Shown in pieces: positions 1 through 5,238 of a stretch of 6,472 bases of DNA. The position numbers and the translations under genes were made by a program. The notes beneath the pieces are model-generated. The model was given only the letters and a program-made list of their open reading frames with translations, was not told the DNA's origin and searched no databases. Source of the stretch: Thermoflexales bacterium (GTDB lineage: Bacteria; Chloroflexota; Anaerolineae; S140-20); NCBI GenBank assembly GCA_015484715.1, contig WFUY01000529.1, forward strand, positions 1 to 6,472, in the 5' to 3' direction. The stretch's first letter is position 1. Each line of letters begins with the position of its first letter.

Positions 1-25
1 AGCGTCAGATGTGTATAAGAGACAG
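1..25 (+). other. Nextera transposase adapter remnant (sequencing artefact)
   Basis: Bases 7-25 are the 19-bp Tn5 mosaic end used in Nextera libraries (AGATGTGTATAAGAGACAG), and bases 1-6 (AGCGTC) match the adjoining part of the Read 1 adapter. Seen from the minus strand, the contig runs from genomic DNA into adapter, which fits untrimmed read-through of a short insert. Genomic sequence starts at about base 26. Translating this stretch on the plus strand gives the well-known artefact peptide MCIRDR. It is not a biological transposon end. Confidence 0.97.
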
Positions 26-345
26 GTCTGGAAGCAGGTGGCGAGGGGGGCCAAGTAGTAGTCGGCCATCCAGCGGGCCAACCGGACCTGCTCCGCCGTC
101 ACCACGGGCTCCGGATCCACCAGCGCCTCCAGGGGGCGGAGCGCTTCGGCGGGAACGGGGCTGGTCTCGCTCAGGCCGACGACGATGCCGTACTGGCGGC
201 GGGGGCCAAAGGGCACCGTGACCAGGTGGCCGGGCCGGAGCCGGCCCTCCAGGTCTGGCGGGATGGCGTAATGAAAGGTCGGCTGGGTGGTCTCCTGGGG
301 GCCAGCCGACCGTAGGGGGACGAGGACGGCCACTTCGGCGTACAT
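26..345 (-). CDS. priA: PriA, replication restart helicase (primosomal protein N'), N-terminal fragment
   Basis: This is the first 106 codons of PriA, the DNA helicase that recognises stalled forks and reloads the replisome. The visible part is the N-terminal 3'-DNA-binding domain: it starts MYAEVAVLVPL, then FHYAIPPDL (about residues 27-35), then VPFGPRRQYGIVVGL (about 46-60), which matches the family pattern F-x-Y-x-x-P ... G-x-x-V-x-VPFG-x-R-x-x-x-G-x-V. The winged-helix, helicase and zinc-binding domains lie beyond the contig end; the gene is cut by the adapter, not by a mutation. The ATG at 343-345 is chosen because the conserved domain begins right there. It lies 5 nt after the Nudix stop codon with no clear ribosome site, so translation is probably coupled to the upstream gene. 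It is the last visible gene of the gmk-to-priA unit. Confidence 0.9.
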
Positions 346-350
346 CGTGG

Positions 351-905
351 TCAGCGAGTCCTTGGTCCTCGGTCCTTCGTCCTGAGTCCTGGATCTCTGC
401 GGCTCGATGCGGCGATCGAGGGGGCGGACGGCGGGGTGGTTTCCAGGCTCACATGGACGACGGTCTCGTGATCCTCTCCGAAGGTGAAGGTGGCCCGCAC
501 CCATTCCCCGGCAAGGATGCGTGGCAGCCAGTAGGCCCCATCCTGCCACATCTGGGCCAGGGGGAGCCGATCCACCGGGAACCAGGCCGGCCTCATCTCC
601 GGGCTCTCCCGGGGAGTTCCTTCCCAGGCGGTGACCAGGAAGACGTGGACTTCCTGGCTCCAGGTGGGCCGGGCGGGGAAGAGGAAGGTCAGGTGGGCCA
701 CAGGTCGGAGGGCAGCTTCTTGGGCCTCGAGGCCGGCTTCCTCCCATAGCTCTCGGAGGGCGGCGGTGGTGATGGTCTCGCCGGCCTCCACTTTGCCGCC
801 GAAGCCGGCGTATTTTCCGGCCCCGAAGCCGGCCTTCTTGAGTCCCAGGAGGACCTCGCGGGCCGGGTTGCCGCGCACGGGAAAGCAGAGGGTCCGCTGG
901 TTCAT
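351..905 (-). CDS. MTH1/NUDT1-like Nudix hydrolase, putative oxidised-purine dNTP diphosphatase
   Basis: A 184-residue cytosolic Nudix hydrolase closely resembling human MTH1 (8-oxo-dGTPase), which cleaves oxidised purine nucleoside triphosphates to monophosphates and pyrophosphate. The Nudix box is complete at residues 37-59 (G-x5-E-x7-RE-x-x-EE-x-GL), with metal-binding Glu52, Glu55 and Glu56. MTH1-like blocks include KKAGFGAGKYAGFGGKV (23-39), EVHVF (85-89), EGTPRESPEMRPAWF (95-109) and MWQDGAYW (119-126). Two MTH1 base-recognition positions differ: Asn33 is Ala, and the second Asp of the Asp119-Asp120 pair is Gly123 here. MTH1 enzymes end near residue 156; this one has about 28 extra residues rich in Ser, Pro, Arg and Thr, partly encoded by a 7-bp tandem repeat, so the tail is probably unstructured. 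The ATG abuts the stop codon of the CNNM-like gene (TAGATG), which implies translational coupling. Family assignment is firm; exact substrate is inferred. Confidence 0.9.
   Translation of the reverse strand: MNQRTLCFPVRGNPAREVLLGLKKAGFGAGKYAGFGGKVEAGETITTAALRELWEEAGLEAQEAALRPVAHLTFLFPARPTWSQEVHVFLVTAWEGTPRESPEMRPAWFPVDRLPLAQMWQDGAYWLPRILAGEWVRATFTFGEDHETVVHVSLETTPPSAPSIAASSRRDPGLRTKDRGPRTR
356..390. repeat. Period-7 tandem repeat A, five units of NNGTCCT
   Basis: Five head-to-tail 7-bp units: gagtcct, tggtcct, cggtcct, tcgtcct, gagtcct. The GTCCT core is invariant and the first two bases vary. On the coding (minus) strand the unit reads AGGACNN. The repeat lies inside the 3' end of the Nudix gene and ends 10 bp before the priA start codon. 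It encodes most of the odd Arg-rich tail of the Nudix protein. Confidence 0.9.
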
Positions 906-2246
906 CTAGGCGTGGTCCCGAACTTGGATGCGCAGGCGGGCGATGCGTTTGCCGTCCATCTCTTCCACCCGGAACCAGACGTGACGACCGTTGTCGTGGA
1001 CCTCCACTTCGTCGTGGAGTTGGGGGATGCGCCCCAGTTGGCCCATGACGAAGCCGGCGATGGTGTCGTAGTGGGGGTCGGAGAGGTTCAGGCCCAGGGC
1101 GTCGTTGACCTCTTCGATGAGGGCCAGCCCATCCACCTGGTAGCTTCCATCGGAGAGGGGTTGGATCTCCGGTTCTTGGCGGTCGAAGGCGTCCTGGATG
1201 TCCCCCAGGATCTCCTCGACCAGGTCCTCCAGCGTCACCAGGCCGGCGGTGCCTCCGTACTCGTCCAGCAGGATGGCGATGTGCTGACGGGCACGGCGGA
1301 ATTCGGCCAGCAGGTCGTCCACCCGGATCGTCTCGGGCAGGAAGAGGGCTTCGCGGGCCAGGTCTCGGAGGGAGGTGTTTGCTTCTCCTTTGTGGATTAC
1401 CCGCACCAGGTCCTTGGTGTGCAGGATGCCGATGATGTGGTCCAGGTCCCCTTCGTAGACGGGGAACTTGGTCAGGAGGGTCTCGGCGGCCAGCTCGACC
1501 ACTTCATCGAGGGTGGCATCGGCCGGGATGCAGACCATCTCGGTGCGAGGGATCATCACCTGGCGGGCGACCATGTTGCCCAGGTCGAAGACGGCGTGGA
1601 GCATTTCCCGCTCCTCGGGTTCGATGACGCCGCTCTCCTCGCTCTCCTCGACGATCAGCTTGAGCTCTTCTACGGTGTAGATGGCGGAGTGGCCGCCCAT
1701 GGGCTGCATGCCCAGGGCGCGTAGGATGGCGCTGGATAACCGGTCCAGGACCCAGACGAAGGGGTGGAAGAGAAGGGTGAAGAGGTACATCGGCCGGGCC
1801 GCCAGGATGGCCGCCTGTTCGGGGAACCGGAGGCTGGCGACCTTGGGGACTTGTTCCCCCAGGACAACGTGGAGGCCGGTGACGATGGTGAGGGAGAGGA
1901 TGACGGGCAGGGCGGCGAGGACGATGCTCAGGAAGCCGGCGGTCTGTTGGGCCGCTTCGTGGAGCCATGGTTCCAGCAGTTCGGCGGCGGTGTTCTCCCC
2001 CAGGTCACCCAGGGCCAGGCTGACGATGGTGACGCCCACCTGCGCCGCGGCGATCAGCCGGTCTTTGGCTTCCTGGGATTCCACCCAGTGGCGGACGATG
2101 GCGACAGCCCCGTTCCTTTCCTCGGCGAGTTGCTCGATGCGCGTCCGTCGGACGGCGACGACGGCGAACTCGACGGTGACGAAGAAGGCGTTGAGGCCGA
2201 TGAGAAAAGCGATGCCCAGAATTTTAAGTAGCAGAGAGCCTTCCAT
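906..2246 (-). CDS. CNNM/CorC-family membrane protein (DUF21 - CBS pair - CorC_HlyC domain)
   Basis: A 446-residue membrane protein of the CNNM/HlyC-CorC family, often annotated hemolysin C; relatives are implicated in Mg2+ efflux or divalent-cation control. Residues 1-180 form a DUF21 domain with hydrophobic stretches at about 6-32, 64-80, 103-130 and 144-177, and the conserved GEQVPK at 130-135. Two CBS domains follow (about 225-285, starting QVMIPRTEM, and 300-355, containing ILLDEYGGTAGLVTLEDLVEEI), which in this family sense ATP or Mg. The C-terminal CorC_HlyC domain (about 360-442) contains YQVDGLALIEEVND and YDTIAGFVM. Length is typical for the full-domain class. The ATG at 2244-2246 begins the first membrane helix; no strong ribosome site precedes it. 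The stop codon touches the Nudix start codon. The transported ion cannot be told from sequence. Confidence 0.93.
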   Translation of the reverse strand: MEGSLLLKILGIAFLIGLNAFFVTVEFAVVAVRRTRIEQLAEERNGAVAIVRHWVESQEAKDRLIAAAQVGVTIVSLALGDLGENTAAELLEPWLHEAAQQTAGFLSIVLAALPVILSLTIVTGLHVVLGEQVPKVASLRFPEQAAILAARPMYLFTLLFHPFVWVLDRLSSAILRALGMQPMGGHSAIYTVEELKLIVEESEESGVIEPEEREMLHAVFDLGNMVARQVMIPRTEMVCIPADATLDEVVELAAETLLTKFPVYEGDLDHIIGILHTKDLVRVIHKGEANTSLRDLAREALFLPETIRVDDLLAEFRRARQHIAILLDEYGGTAGLVTLEDLVEEILGDIQDAFDRQEPEIQPLSDGSYQVDGLALIEEVNDALGLNLSDPHYDTIAGFVMGQLGRIPQLHDEVEVHDNGRHVWFRVEEMDGKRIARLRIQVRDHA

Positions 2247-2248
2247 TG

Positions 2249-2266
2249 GATAAGTGACAGATAAGT
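2249..2266. repeat. Short direct repeat GATAAGT, two copies 11 bp apart
   Basis: GATAAGT occurs at 2249-2255 and 2260-2266, separated by GACA, immediately upstream of the CNNM-like start codon. The 11-bp spacing is about one helical turn. It could be a protein-binding pair or a short slippage duplication. A 5-bp hairpin (GGGGT-GCT-ACCCC, 2270-2282) follows; it has no T-tract on either strand, so it is not called a terminator. Confidence 0.4.
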
Positions 2267-2285
2267 TGGGGGGTGCTACCCCGAT

Positions 2286-2320
2286 GCGTGTTACGTGTTG
2301 CGCGTTGCGTGTTGCGTCGT
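2286..2320. repeat. Period-7 tandem repeat B, five units of GCGTGTT type
   Basis: Units are gcgtgtt, acgtgtt, gcgcgtt, gcgtgtt and a degenerate gcgtcgt. On the minus strand the unit reads AACACGC. The repeat covers the last nine codons of the MEMO1-like gene and runs past them. The variant unit acgtgtt supplies the TAA stop codon (2291-2293). The sequence differs from repeats A and C, but the 7-bp period is the same. Confidence 0.88.
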
Positions 2321-3154
2321 GTAGAAGACGGCGGCAGCATAGCCTACGACGGCGTAGTAGTCACCGGTGACGTCACCGGAGGTGGCGTAGTGGAGCAGAC
2401 GGGCTTCGTTGGCCCCCAGGGCCTGGGCGGCGAACATGACGGTGGCCATCGGCCCGCCCCCACAGGCCTGTCCTTTGCCCGTCTCCAGCACCTCCAGCAG
2501 CCCCACAGGGTCGAAGGCGGCGATGCGATCGGTGACGGCGGTGTCCAGCCGGCGGGCGGTGTTGGCGTCGTAGTAGTGGGAGAGGTCGGAGCTGGCGATC
2601 AAGAGGGCTCTCCTGCCCTGCAGCAGGTCGGCCAAGGCTGCTCCCAACTCACGGCAGGCGGCCTCCGACTGATCGCGCATCATCACCGGGAGCAGGCGGA
2701 ACTCCCCATCCAGGGCGACCTGGAGGAAGGGGAGCTGGATCTCCAGGGAGTGCTCCTGATCTTGCCACACCCGCCGCACTCCCACGCGGCGGTCGAGCTC
2801 TTCCAGCAGGTCCGTCGCCACCGGCACCTCTCCCAAGGGGGTCCAGTAGCCGTCGTGGGCGGTGGTGAAGAAGGGGGCGAAGCCCAGCCCCCGATGGTCT
2901 GGTCCGATGAGGGCGACCACGTCGTAGGTGTTGCCTTCGACCTGGCGATAGGCGTAGCCGGCGACGGGACCGGAGTAGATGTGGCCGGCATGGGGAGCGA
3001 CCAGTCCAATCACCCGTCCGGGGACGACCTCCACCTGGGCCTCCCGGATGTAGCTGGCGACGGAGTCACGAAGTTGGTTCGGTGAACCGGCGTACCAGGT
3101 CCCTGCGATAGGGGACGGTCTGGGGTCTCGGACGGCGGTCTTCACGACACTCAT
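2291..3154 (-). CDS. amrB: MEMO1-like AmmeMemoRadiSam system protein B
   Basis: A 287-residue MEMO1-family protein with a fold related to class III extradiol dioxygenases (LigB-like). In bacteria and archaea it is often encoded near an AMMECR1-like protein (A) and a radical SAM protein, whose joint role is unresolved; human MEMO1 binds iron and copper. The residues matching the human metal site are all present: His55 in APHAG, His87 in GPDHRG, Asp190 and His193 in SSDLSHY, and Cys231 in ACGGGP. Other family blocks are EHSLEIQLPFL (134-144) and TSGDVTGDYYAVVGYAA (258-274). Length fits the family. The ATG at 3152-3154 has a strong ribosome site. Neither partner gene is in the window; it follows gmk by 27 nt and precedes the CNNM-like gene by 44 nt. 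The last residues TTQHATRNT come from a 7-bp repeat and are probably not functional. Confidence 0.92.
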   Translation of the reverse strand: MSVVKTAVRDPRPSPIAGTWYAGSPNQLRDSVASYIREAQVEVVPGRVIGLVAPHAGHIYSGPVAGYAYRQVEGNTYDVVALIGPDHRGLGFAPFFTTAHDGYWTPLGEVPVATDLLEELDRRVGVRRVWQDQEHSLEIQLPFLQVALDGEFRLLPVMMRDQSEAACRELGAALADLLQGRRALLIASSDLSHYYDANTARRLDTAVTDRIAAFDPVGLLEVLETGKGQACGGGPMATVMFAAQALGANEARLLHYATSGDVTGDYYAVVGYAAAVFYTTQHATRNT

Positions 3155-3159
3155 TGCAA

Positions 3160-3167
3160 CACCTCCT
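3160..3167 (-). promoter_or_regulatory. Ribosome binding site of the MEMO1-like gene
   Basis: On the minus strand this reads AGGAGGTG, a near-perfect Shine-Dalgarno sequence, 5 nt before the ATG at 3152-3154. It fixes that start. The surrounding CGTAGGAGG equals the outer stem end of the 60-nt repeats at 4387-4578, which may be chance. Confidence 0.85.
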
Positions 3168-3181
3168 ACGTTCCAACCGGC

Positions 3182-3802
3182 CTACAACCGGACGATCCGT
3201 GGTTTCACCCGACAGTGTTCCGCCGTGATGATGGCCAGAATCTGATCTACGGCTTTGTCCAATTCCCCCGTTCGGTTGACGACCACGTAGTCGAACTCGG
3301 GCAGCCGCCGCATCTCCTGACGGGAGGTGGCGATGCGGAGCTTGAGCTGGTCAGGAGGCTCCGTCTTGCGGGCTTGGAGGCGGGCGATCAGTTCTTCTTC
3401 CGAAGGGGCTGTGACGAAGATGAGGACCGCCTCGGGGATGAGGCGACGGATGGTGGCGGCTCCCTGGACGTCTATGCGGAGGATCACGTCCTTGCCGCTG
3501 GCCAGGGCTTGGCGCACCTGCTCTTTGGGGATGCCTTTGTAATCTCCATATACGACGGCGTACTCCAGGAGCTGATCCTCCTCGATCATCTGGGCGAATT
3601 CGTCGGTGGAGACGAAGAAATAATCGCGACCGTGGACTTCCCCCTCGCGTTGGGGACGGGTGGTGGCCGTGACGACGAAGTGGAAGGGATAGCCTAGCTC
3701 CTTCATCCGGGCGATGAGCCGGTCCTTGCCGGCGCCCGAGGGGCCGGAGATGACGATGAGCAGCGGATAGGTGGGGAAGTGGTAGAGGTCCTCAGTCTCC
3801 AC
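3182..3802 (-). CDS. gmk: Guanylate kinase (GMP to GDP), variant active-site motifs
   Basis: A 206-residue guanylate kinase, the ATP-dependent enzyme turning GMP/dGMP into GDP/dGDP. The P-loop is GPSGAGKD (20-27). GMP-binding elements are retained: TTRPQR (47-52), GEVHGRDYFFVS (54-65), Glu80 in LLEYA, and IDVQGA (110-115). It is unusual in three places: Asp27 replaces the usual P-loop Ser/Thr after Lys, Arg109 replaces the first acid of the usual D/E-I-D-x-QGA motif, and the usual YG[TS]P-like loop reads KGIP (89-92). I recall the GKD form from Chloroflexota annotations, so it may be a lineage variant. The start is a GTG at 3800-3802; no strong Shine-Dalgarno lies upstream (GGGAAC is about 9 nt away), so the exact start is uncertain by a few codons. 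It heads the minus-strand unit running to priA and is divergent from the FmdB-like gene. Confidence 0.92.
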   Translation of the reverse strand: METEDLYHFPTYPLLIVISGPSGAGKDRLIARMKELGYPFHFVVTATTRPQREGEVHGRDYFFVSTDEFAQMIEEDQLLEYAVVYGDYKGIPKEQVRQALASGKDVILRIDVQGAATIRRLIPEAVLIFVTAPSEEELIARLQARKTEPPDQLKLRIATSRQEMRRLPEFDYVVVNRTGELDKAVDQILAIITAEHCRVKPRIVRL

Positions 3803-3819
3803 AGACGGGTTCCCTTTGG

Positions 3820-3848
3820 TTGCTCCAGTGCCTTGCTTCGGGTATAAT
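3820..3848 (+). promoter_or_regulatory. Predicted sigma-70-type promoter for the FmdB-like gene
   Basis: A perfect -10 box TATAAT lies at 3843-3848, with TTGCTC at 3820-3825 as a weak -35 (three of six consensus bases) after an ideal 17-bp spacer. It sits in the 165-bp gap between divergent gmk and the FmdB-like gene and points towards the latter. Transcription would start near 3855, giving a leader of about 110 nt. I found no equally good promoter for gmk on the other strand. Confidence 0.6.
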
Positions 3849-3880
3849 CTAGAGAAAACCTCGCTTCTGACCCTCTCGCG

Positions 3881-3923
3881 GGCCTCTGAGGCCGTGGGCC
3901 GGCCTCCTCGATGCTCGATGAGG
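3881..3923 (+). promoter_or_regulatory. Two hairpins in the leader of the FmdB-like gene
   Basis: Hairpin 1 pairs GGCCT (3881-3885) with AGGCC (3889-3893) around CTG. Hairpin 2 pairs 3903-3911 with 3915-3923 (CCTC and TCGA arms with one C/T mismatch) around loop TGC, and contains an exact CTCGATG duplication at 3907-3920. No T-tract follows, so neither is an intrinsic terminator. They may influence RNA stability or ribosome access, but no known riboswitch class is recognised. Confidence 0.35.
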
Positions 3924-3955
3924 TCTCGGAGAACCTGCGGGAGGGTTCAATGGTC

Positions 3956-3961
3956 AGGAGG
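3956..3961 (+). promoter_or_regulatory. Ribosome binding site of the FmdB-like gene
   Basis: AGGAGG lies 6 nt before the ATG at 3968-3970. It decides the start: an upstream in-frame ATG at 3911 would add 19 residues without family similarity and lies inside the leader hairpin. Confidence 0.88.
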
Positions 3962-3967
3962 AGAACG

Positions 3968-4372
3968 ATGCCCATCTACGAATATCGCTGTCTTGACTGC
4001 GGTCGCAAGCTCTCCGTTTTCTGGCGCAGCCGACACGATGTGAAACCGGTGAACTGTCGCCGCTGTGGAAGCGATCGTATGGTCCGCATCGTCTCCCGGG
4101 TGCGCCTGGTGCGCTCGGAGGAGAGCCGCCTAGACGATCTGACCGACGAGGCGATGCTGGCCGACCTGGATGAGAACGACCCCCGCAGCTTGGGGCGCTG
4201 GATGCGCCGGATGAGCCAGGAGCTGGGGGAGGACCTGGGTCCGGAGTTCGACGAGATTGTGGGCCGGCTGGAGGCGGGCGAGAGCCCCGAGGAGATCGAG
4301 AAGTCCATGCCGGAGCTGGCCGATTGGGCCGATGGGGGCGAGGACTTCGTCGGTGGGAGCGAGTTCGATTGA
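3968..4372 (+). CDS. FmdB-family zinc ribbon protein with acidic C-terminal tail
   Basis: A 134-residue small cytosolic protein. The N-terminal 40 residues are a zinc ribbon of the FmdB/CxxC_CxxC_SSSS type: MPIYEYRC followed by Cys8-x2-Cys11 and Cys30-x2-Cys33, which should bind one Zn2+. FmdB was named as a putative regulator of a methylotroph formamidase gene, but the role of the wider family is unknown. Residues from about 50 on are strongly acidic and probably helical (DDLTDEAMLADLDENDP, MSQELGEDLGPEFDEIVGRL, ESPEEIEKSMPEL). Minimal family members have little beyond the ribbon, so this tail is an extension. It is the only plus-strand gene here, with its own promoter, and it converges on tmk. 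Nucleic-acid or protein binding is plausible but inferred. Confidence 0.88.
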   Translation: MPIYEYRCLDCGRKLSVFWRSRHDVKPVNCRRCGSDRMVRIVSRVRLVRSEESRLDDLTDEAMLADLDENDPRSLGRWMRRMSQELGEDLGPEFDEIVGRLEAGESPEEIEKSMPELADWADGGEDFVGGSEFD

Positions 4373-4386
4373 GCGAACCCCTCTCC

Positions 4387-4578
4387 CGTAGGAGGGCTTT
4401 TCAAGCCCGACCTGTCGGCCCTGGAAGGGCCTCCTACGAGCCTTCCCGTCGGAGGGCTTTTCAAGCCTGACCCGTCGGCCCTGGAAGGGCCTCCTACGAG
4501 CTTCCCGTAGGAGGGCTTTTCAAGCCCGACCTGTCGGCCTTGGAAGGACCTCCTGTCGGCCCTGGAAGGGCCTCCTAC
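4387..4578. repeat. Array of three and a half 60-nt hairpin-rich repeat units
   Basis: Three near-identical units with cores at 4388-4437, 4448-4497 and 4507-4556, separated by linkers of 10 and 9 nt (gagccttccc, gagcttccc), then a partial fourth. Each core begins GTAGGAGG and ends with its inverse CCTCCTAC (imperfect in units 2 and 3). Inside lie GGGCTT-TTC-AAGCCC (unit 1: 4394-4408), CCGA-CCTG-TCGG (4408-ish centre, 4407-4418), and GGCCCT-GGA-AGGGCC (4417-4431). The unit can therefore fold as a stem closing up to three short arms, with some arms competing for bases. No T-tract follows on either strand. Position between convergent fmdB-like and tmk genes resembles REP/BIME elements. No coding function is supported. 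Confidence 0.93.
4552..4578. repeat. Partial fourth unit of the 60-nt repeat, overlapping the tmk stop
   Basis: These 27 bases equal 4411-4437, the right half of unit 1, joined directly to the end of unit 3. The left half is missing, consistent with a deletion between short matching stretches. The terminal CCTCCTAC includes cta at 4575-4577, which is the TAG stop codon of tmk on the minus strand. Confidence 0.88.
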
Positions 4579-5219
4579 GCCGTCTCCCGCTCTAACAAGG
4601 GCACGACGGCCTTCCAGATGTCGGTCTGCACCGCCTCGATGGGGCGATCGGCATCCAGCACTCGCCATCGTCCCGGTTCTGCTGCTGCCAGGGCGTGATA
4701 CCCTGCCCGCACCCGTTGGTGAAAGGCTACGTCCTCTTGATCGAGCCGATTCCACTCCCCTTCGCCCCGTTGGAGGGCCTCCCGTTTGCGTGCCAGTCCC
4801 TTCTCGACCGGCAGGTCCAGGTAAAGCGTCAGGTGAGGTTTTAACCCGCCGGTGGCGAAGTCCATCATCCTCCGCAGCGTCTCCAGATCCAGCCCGCGAC
4901 CGTATCCCTGGTAGGCAAGGGTGCTGTCGGTGTAGCGGTCGCAGAGGACGATGGTGCCTCGTGCCAGGGCCGGGCGGATGACCTCGGCGACCAGTTGGGC
5001 CCGGGAGGCGGCGTAGAGCAGGACCTCGGTTCGGGGGTCCATCGCCCGGTTGCGGAGGTCGTGGAGCACGGCCCGAATCTGGTCGCCGATGGCGGTACCG
5101 CCAGGTTCACGGGTGGTGAGGACGGGCTGGCCGGCCTGGCGTAGCCGGTCGGCCAGCCGTTGGATCTGCGTTGTCTTCCCACTCCCCTCGGGGCCTTCGA
5201 AGGTGATGAAAAGGCCCAT
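4575..5219 (-). CDS. tmk: Thymidylate kinase (dTMP to dTDP)
   Basis: A 214-residue thymidylate kinase, which phosphorylates dTMP with ATP for DNA synthesis. Motifs in order: P-loop EGPEGSGKTTQ (8-18), dTMP-site TREPGGT (36-42), DRYTDSTLAYQGYGRGLD (94-111) with the catalytic-site DR[YFH] motif, LDLPVEKGLARK (134-145), and a LID region (145-162) with several Arg/Lys. The ATG at 5217-5219 is chosen because MGLFITFEGPEGSGKTT is the standard family start; the reading frame continues 29 codons upstream but those residues are antisense-like and overlap bacterioferritin. It starts 19 nt after the bacterioferritin stop with only a weak ribosome site (GATGGA), so it is likely cotranscribed. Its TAG stop lies in the repeat array. 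Confidence 0.95.
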   Translation of the reverse strand: MGLFITFEGPEGSGKTTQIQRLADRLRQAGQPVLTTREPGGTAIGDQIRAVLHDLRNRAMDPRTEVLLYAASRAQLVAEVIRPALARGTIVLCDRYTDSTLAYQGYGRGLDLETLRRMMDFATGGLKPHLTLYLDLPVEKGLARKREALQRGEGEWNRLDQEDVAFHQRVRAGYHALAAAEPGRWRVLDADRPIEAVQTDIWKAVVPLLERETA

Positions 5220-5238
5220 TCCATCGCTGGTGCTGGGG

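Noticed and set aside
1..25. Natural Tn5-type transposon end
   Set aside because: The bases beyond the mosaic end match the synthetic Read 1 adapter, and the sequence lies exactly at the contig edge.
9..221. Plus-strand open frame starting MCIRDR
   Set aside because: It begins inside the adapter and runs antisense to priA; low-complexity Pro/Arg/Gly composition is typical of a shadow frame in GC-rich DNA.
912..1724. Plus-strand open frame of 270 codons
   Set aside because: Antisense to the well-supported CNNM/CorC-like gene, with no recognisable domain.
2273..3085. Plus-strand open frame of 270 codons rich in Gly, Val and His
   Set aside because: Antisense to the MEMO1-like gene whose metal ligands are all conserved; no ribosome site or domain.
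4387..4578. CRISPR array
   Set aside because: The repeated unit is almost the whole 60-nt period; linkers are only 9-10 nt and nearly identical, so there are no unique spacers, and no cas genes are present.
4387..4578. Classical intrinsic terminator
   Set aside because: Hairpins are strong but no run of T follows on either strand; a termination role remains possible but unproven.
3976..4755. Minus-strand open frame with repeated GGPSRAD and SGLKSPPTG peptides, resembling a repetitive protein
   Set aside because: It is antisense to the FmdB-like gene, crosses the 60-nt repeats (a multiple of three, so peptides repeat automatically) and overlaps tmk out of frame.
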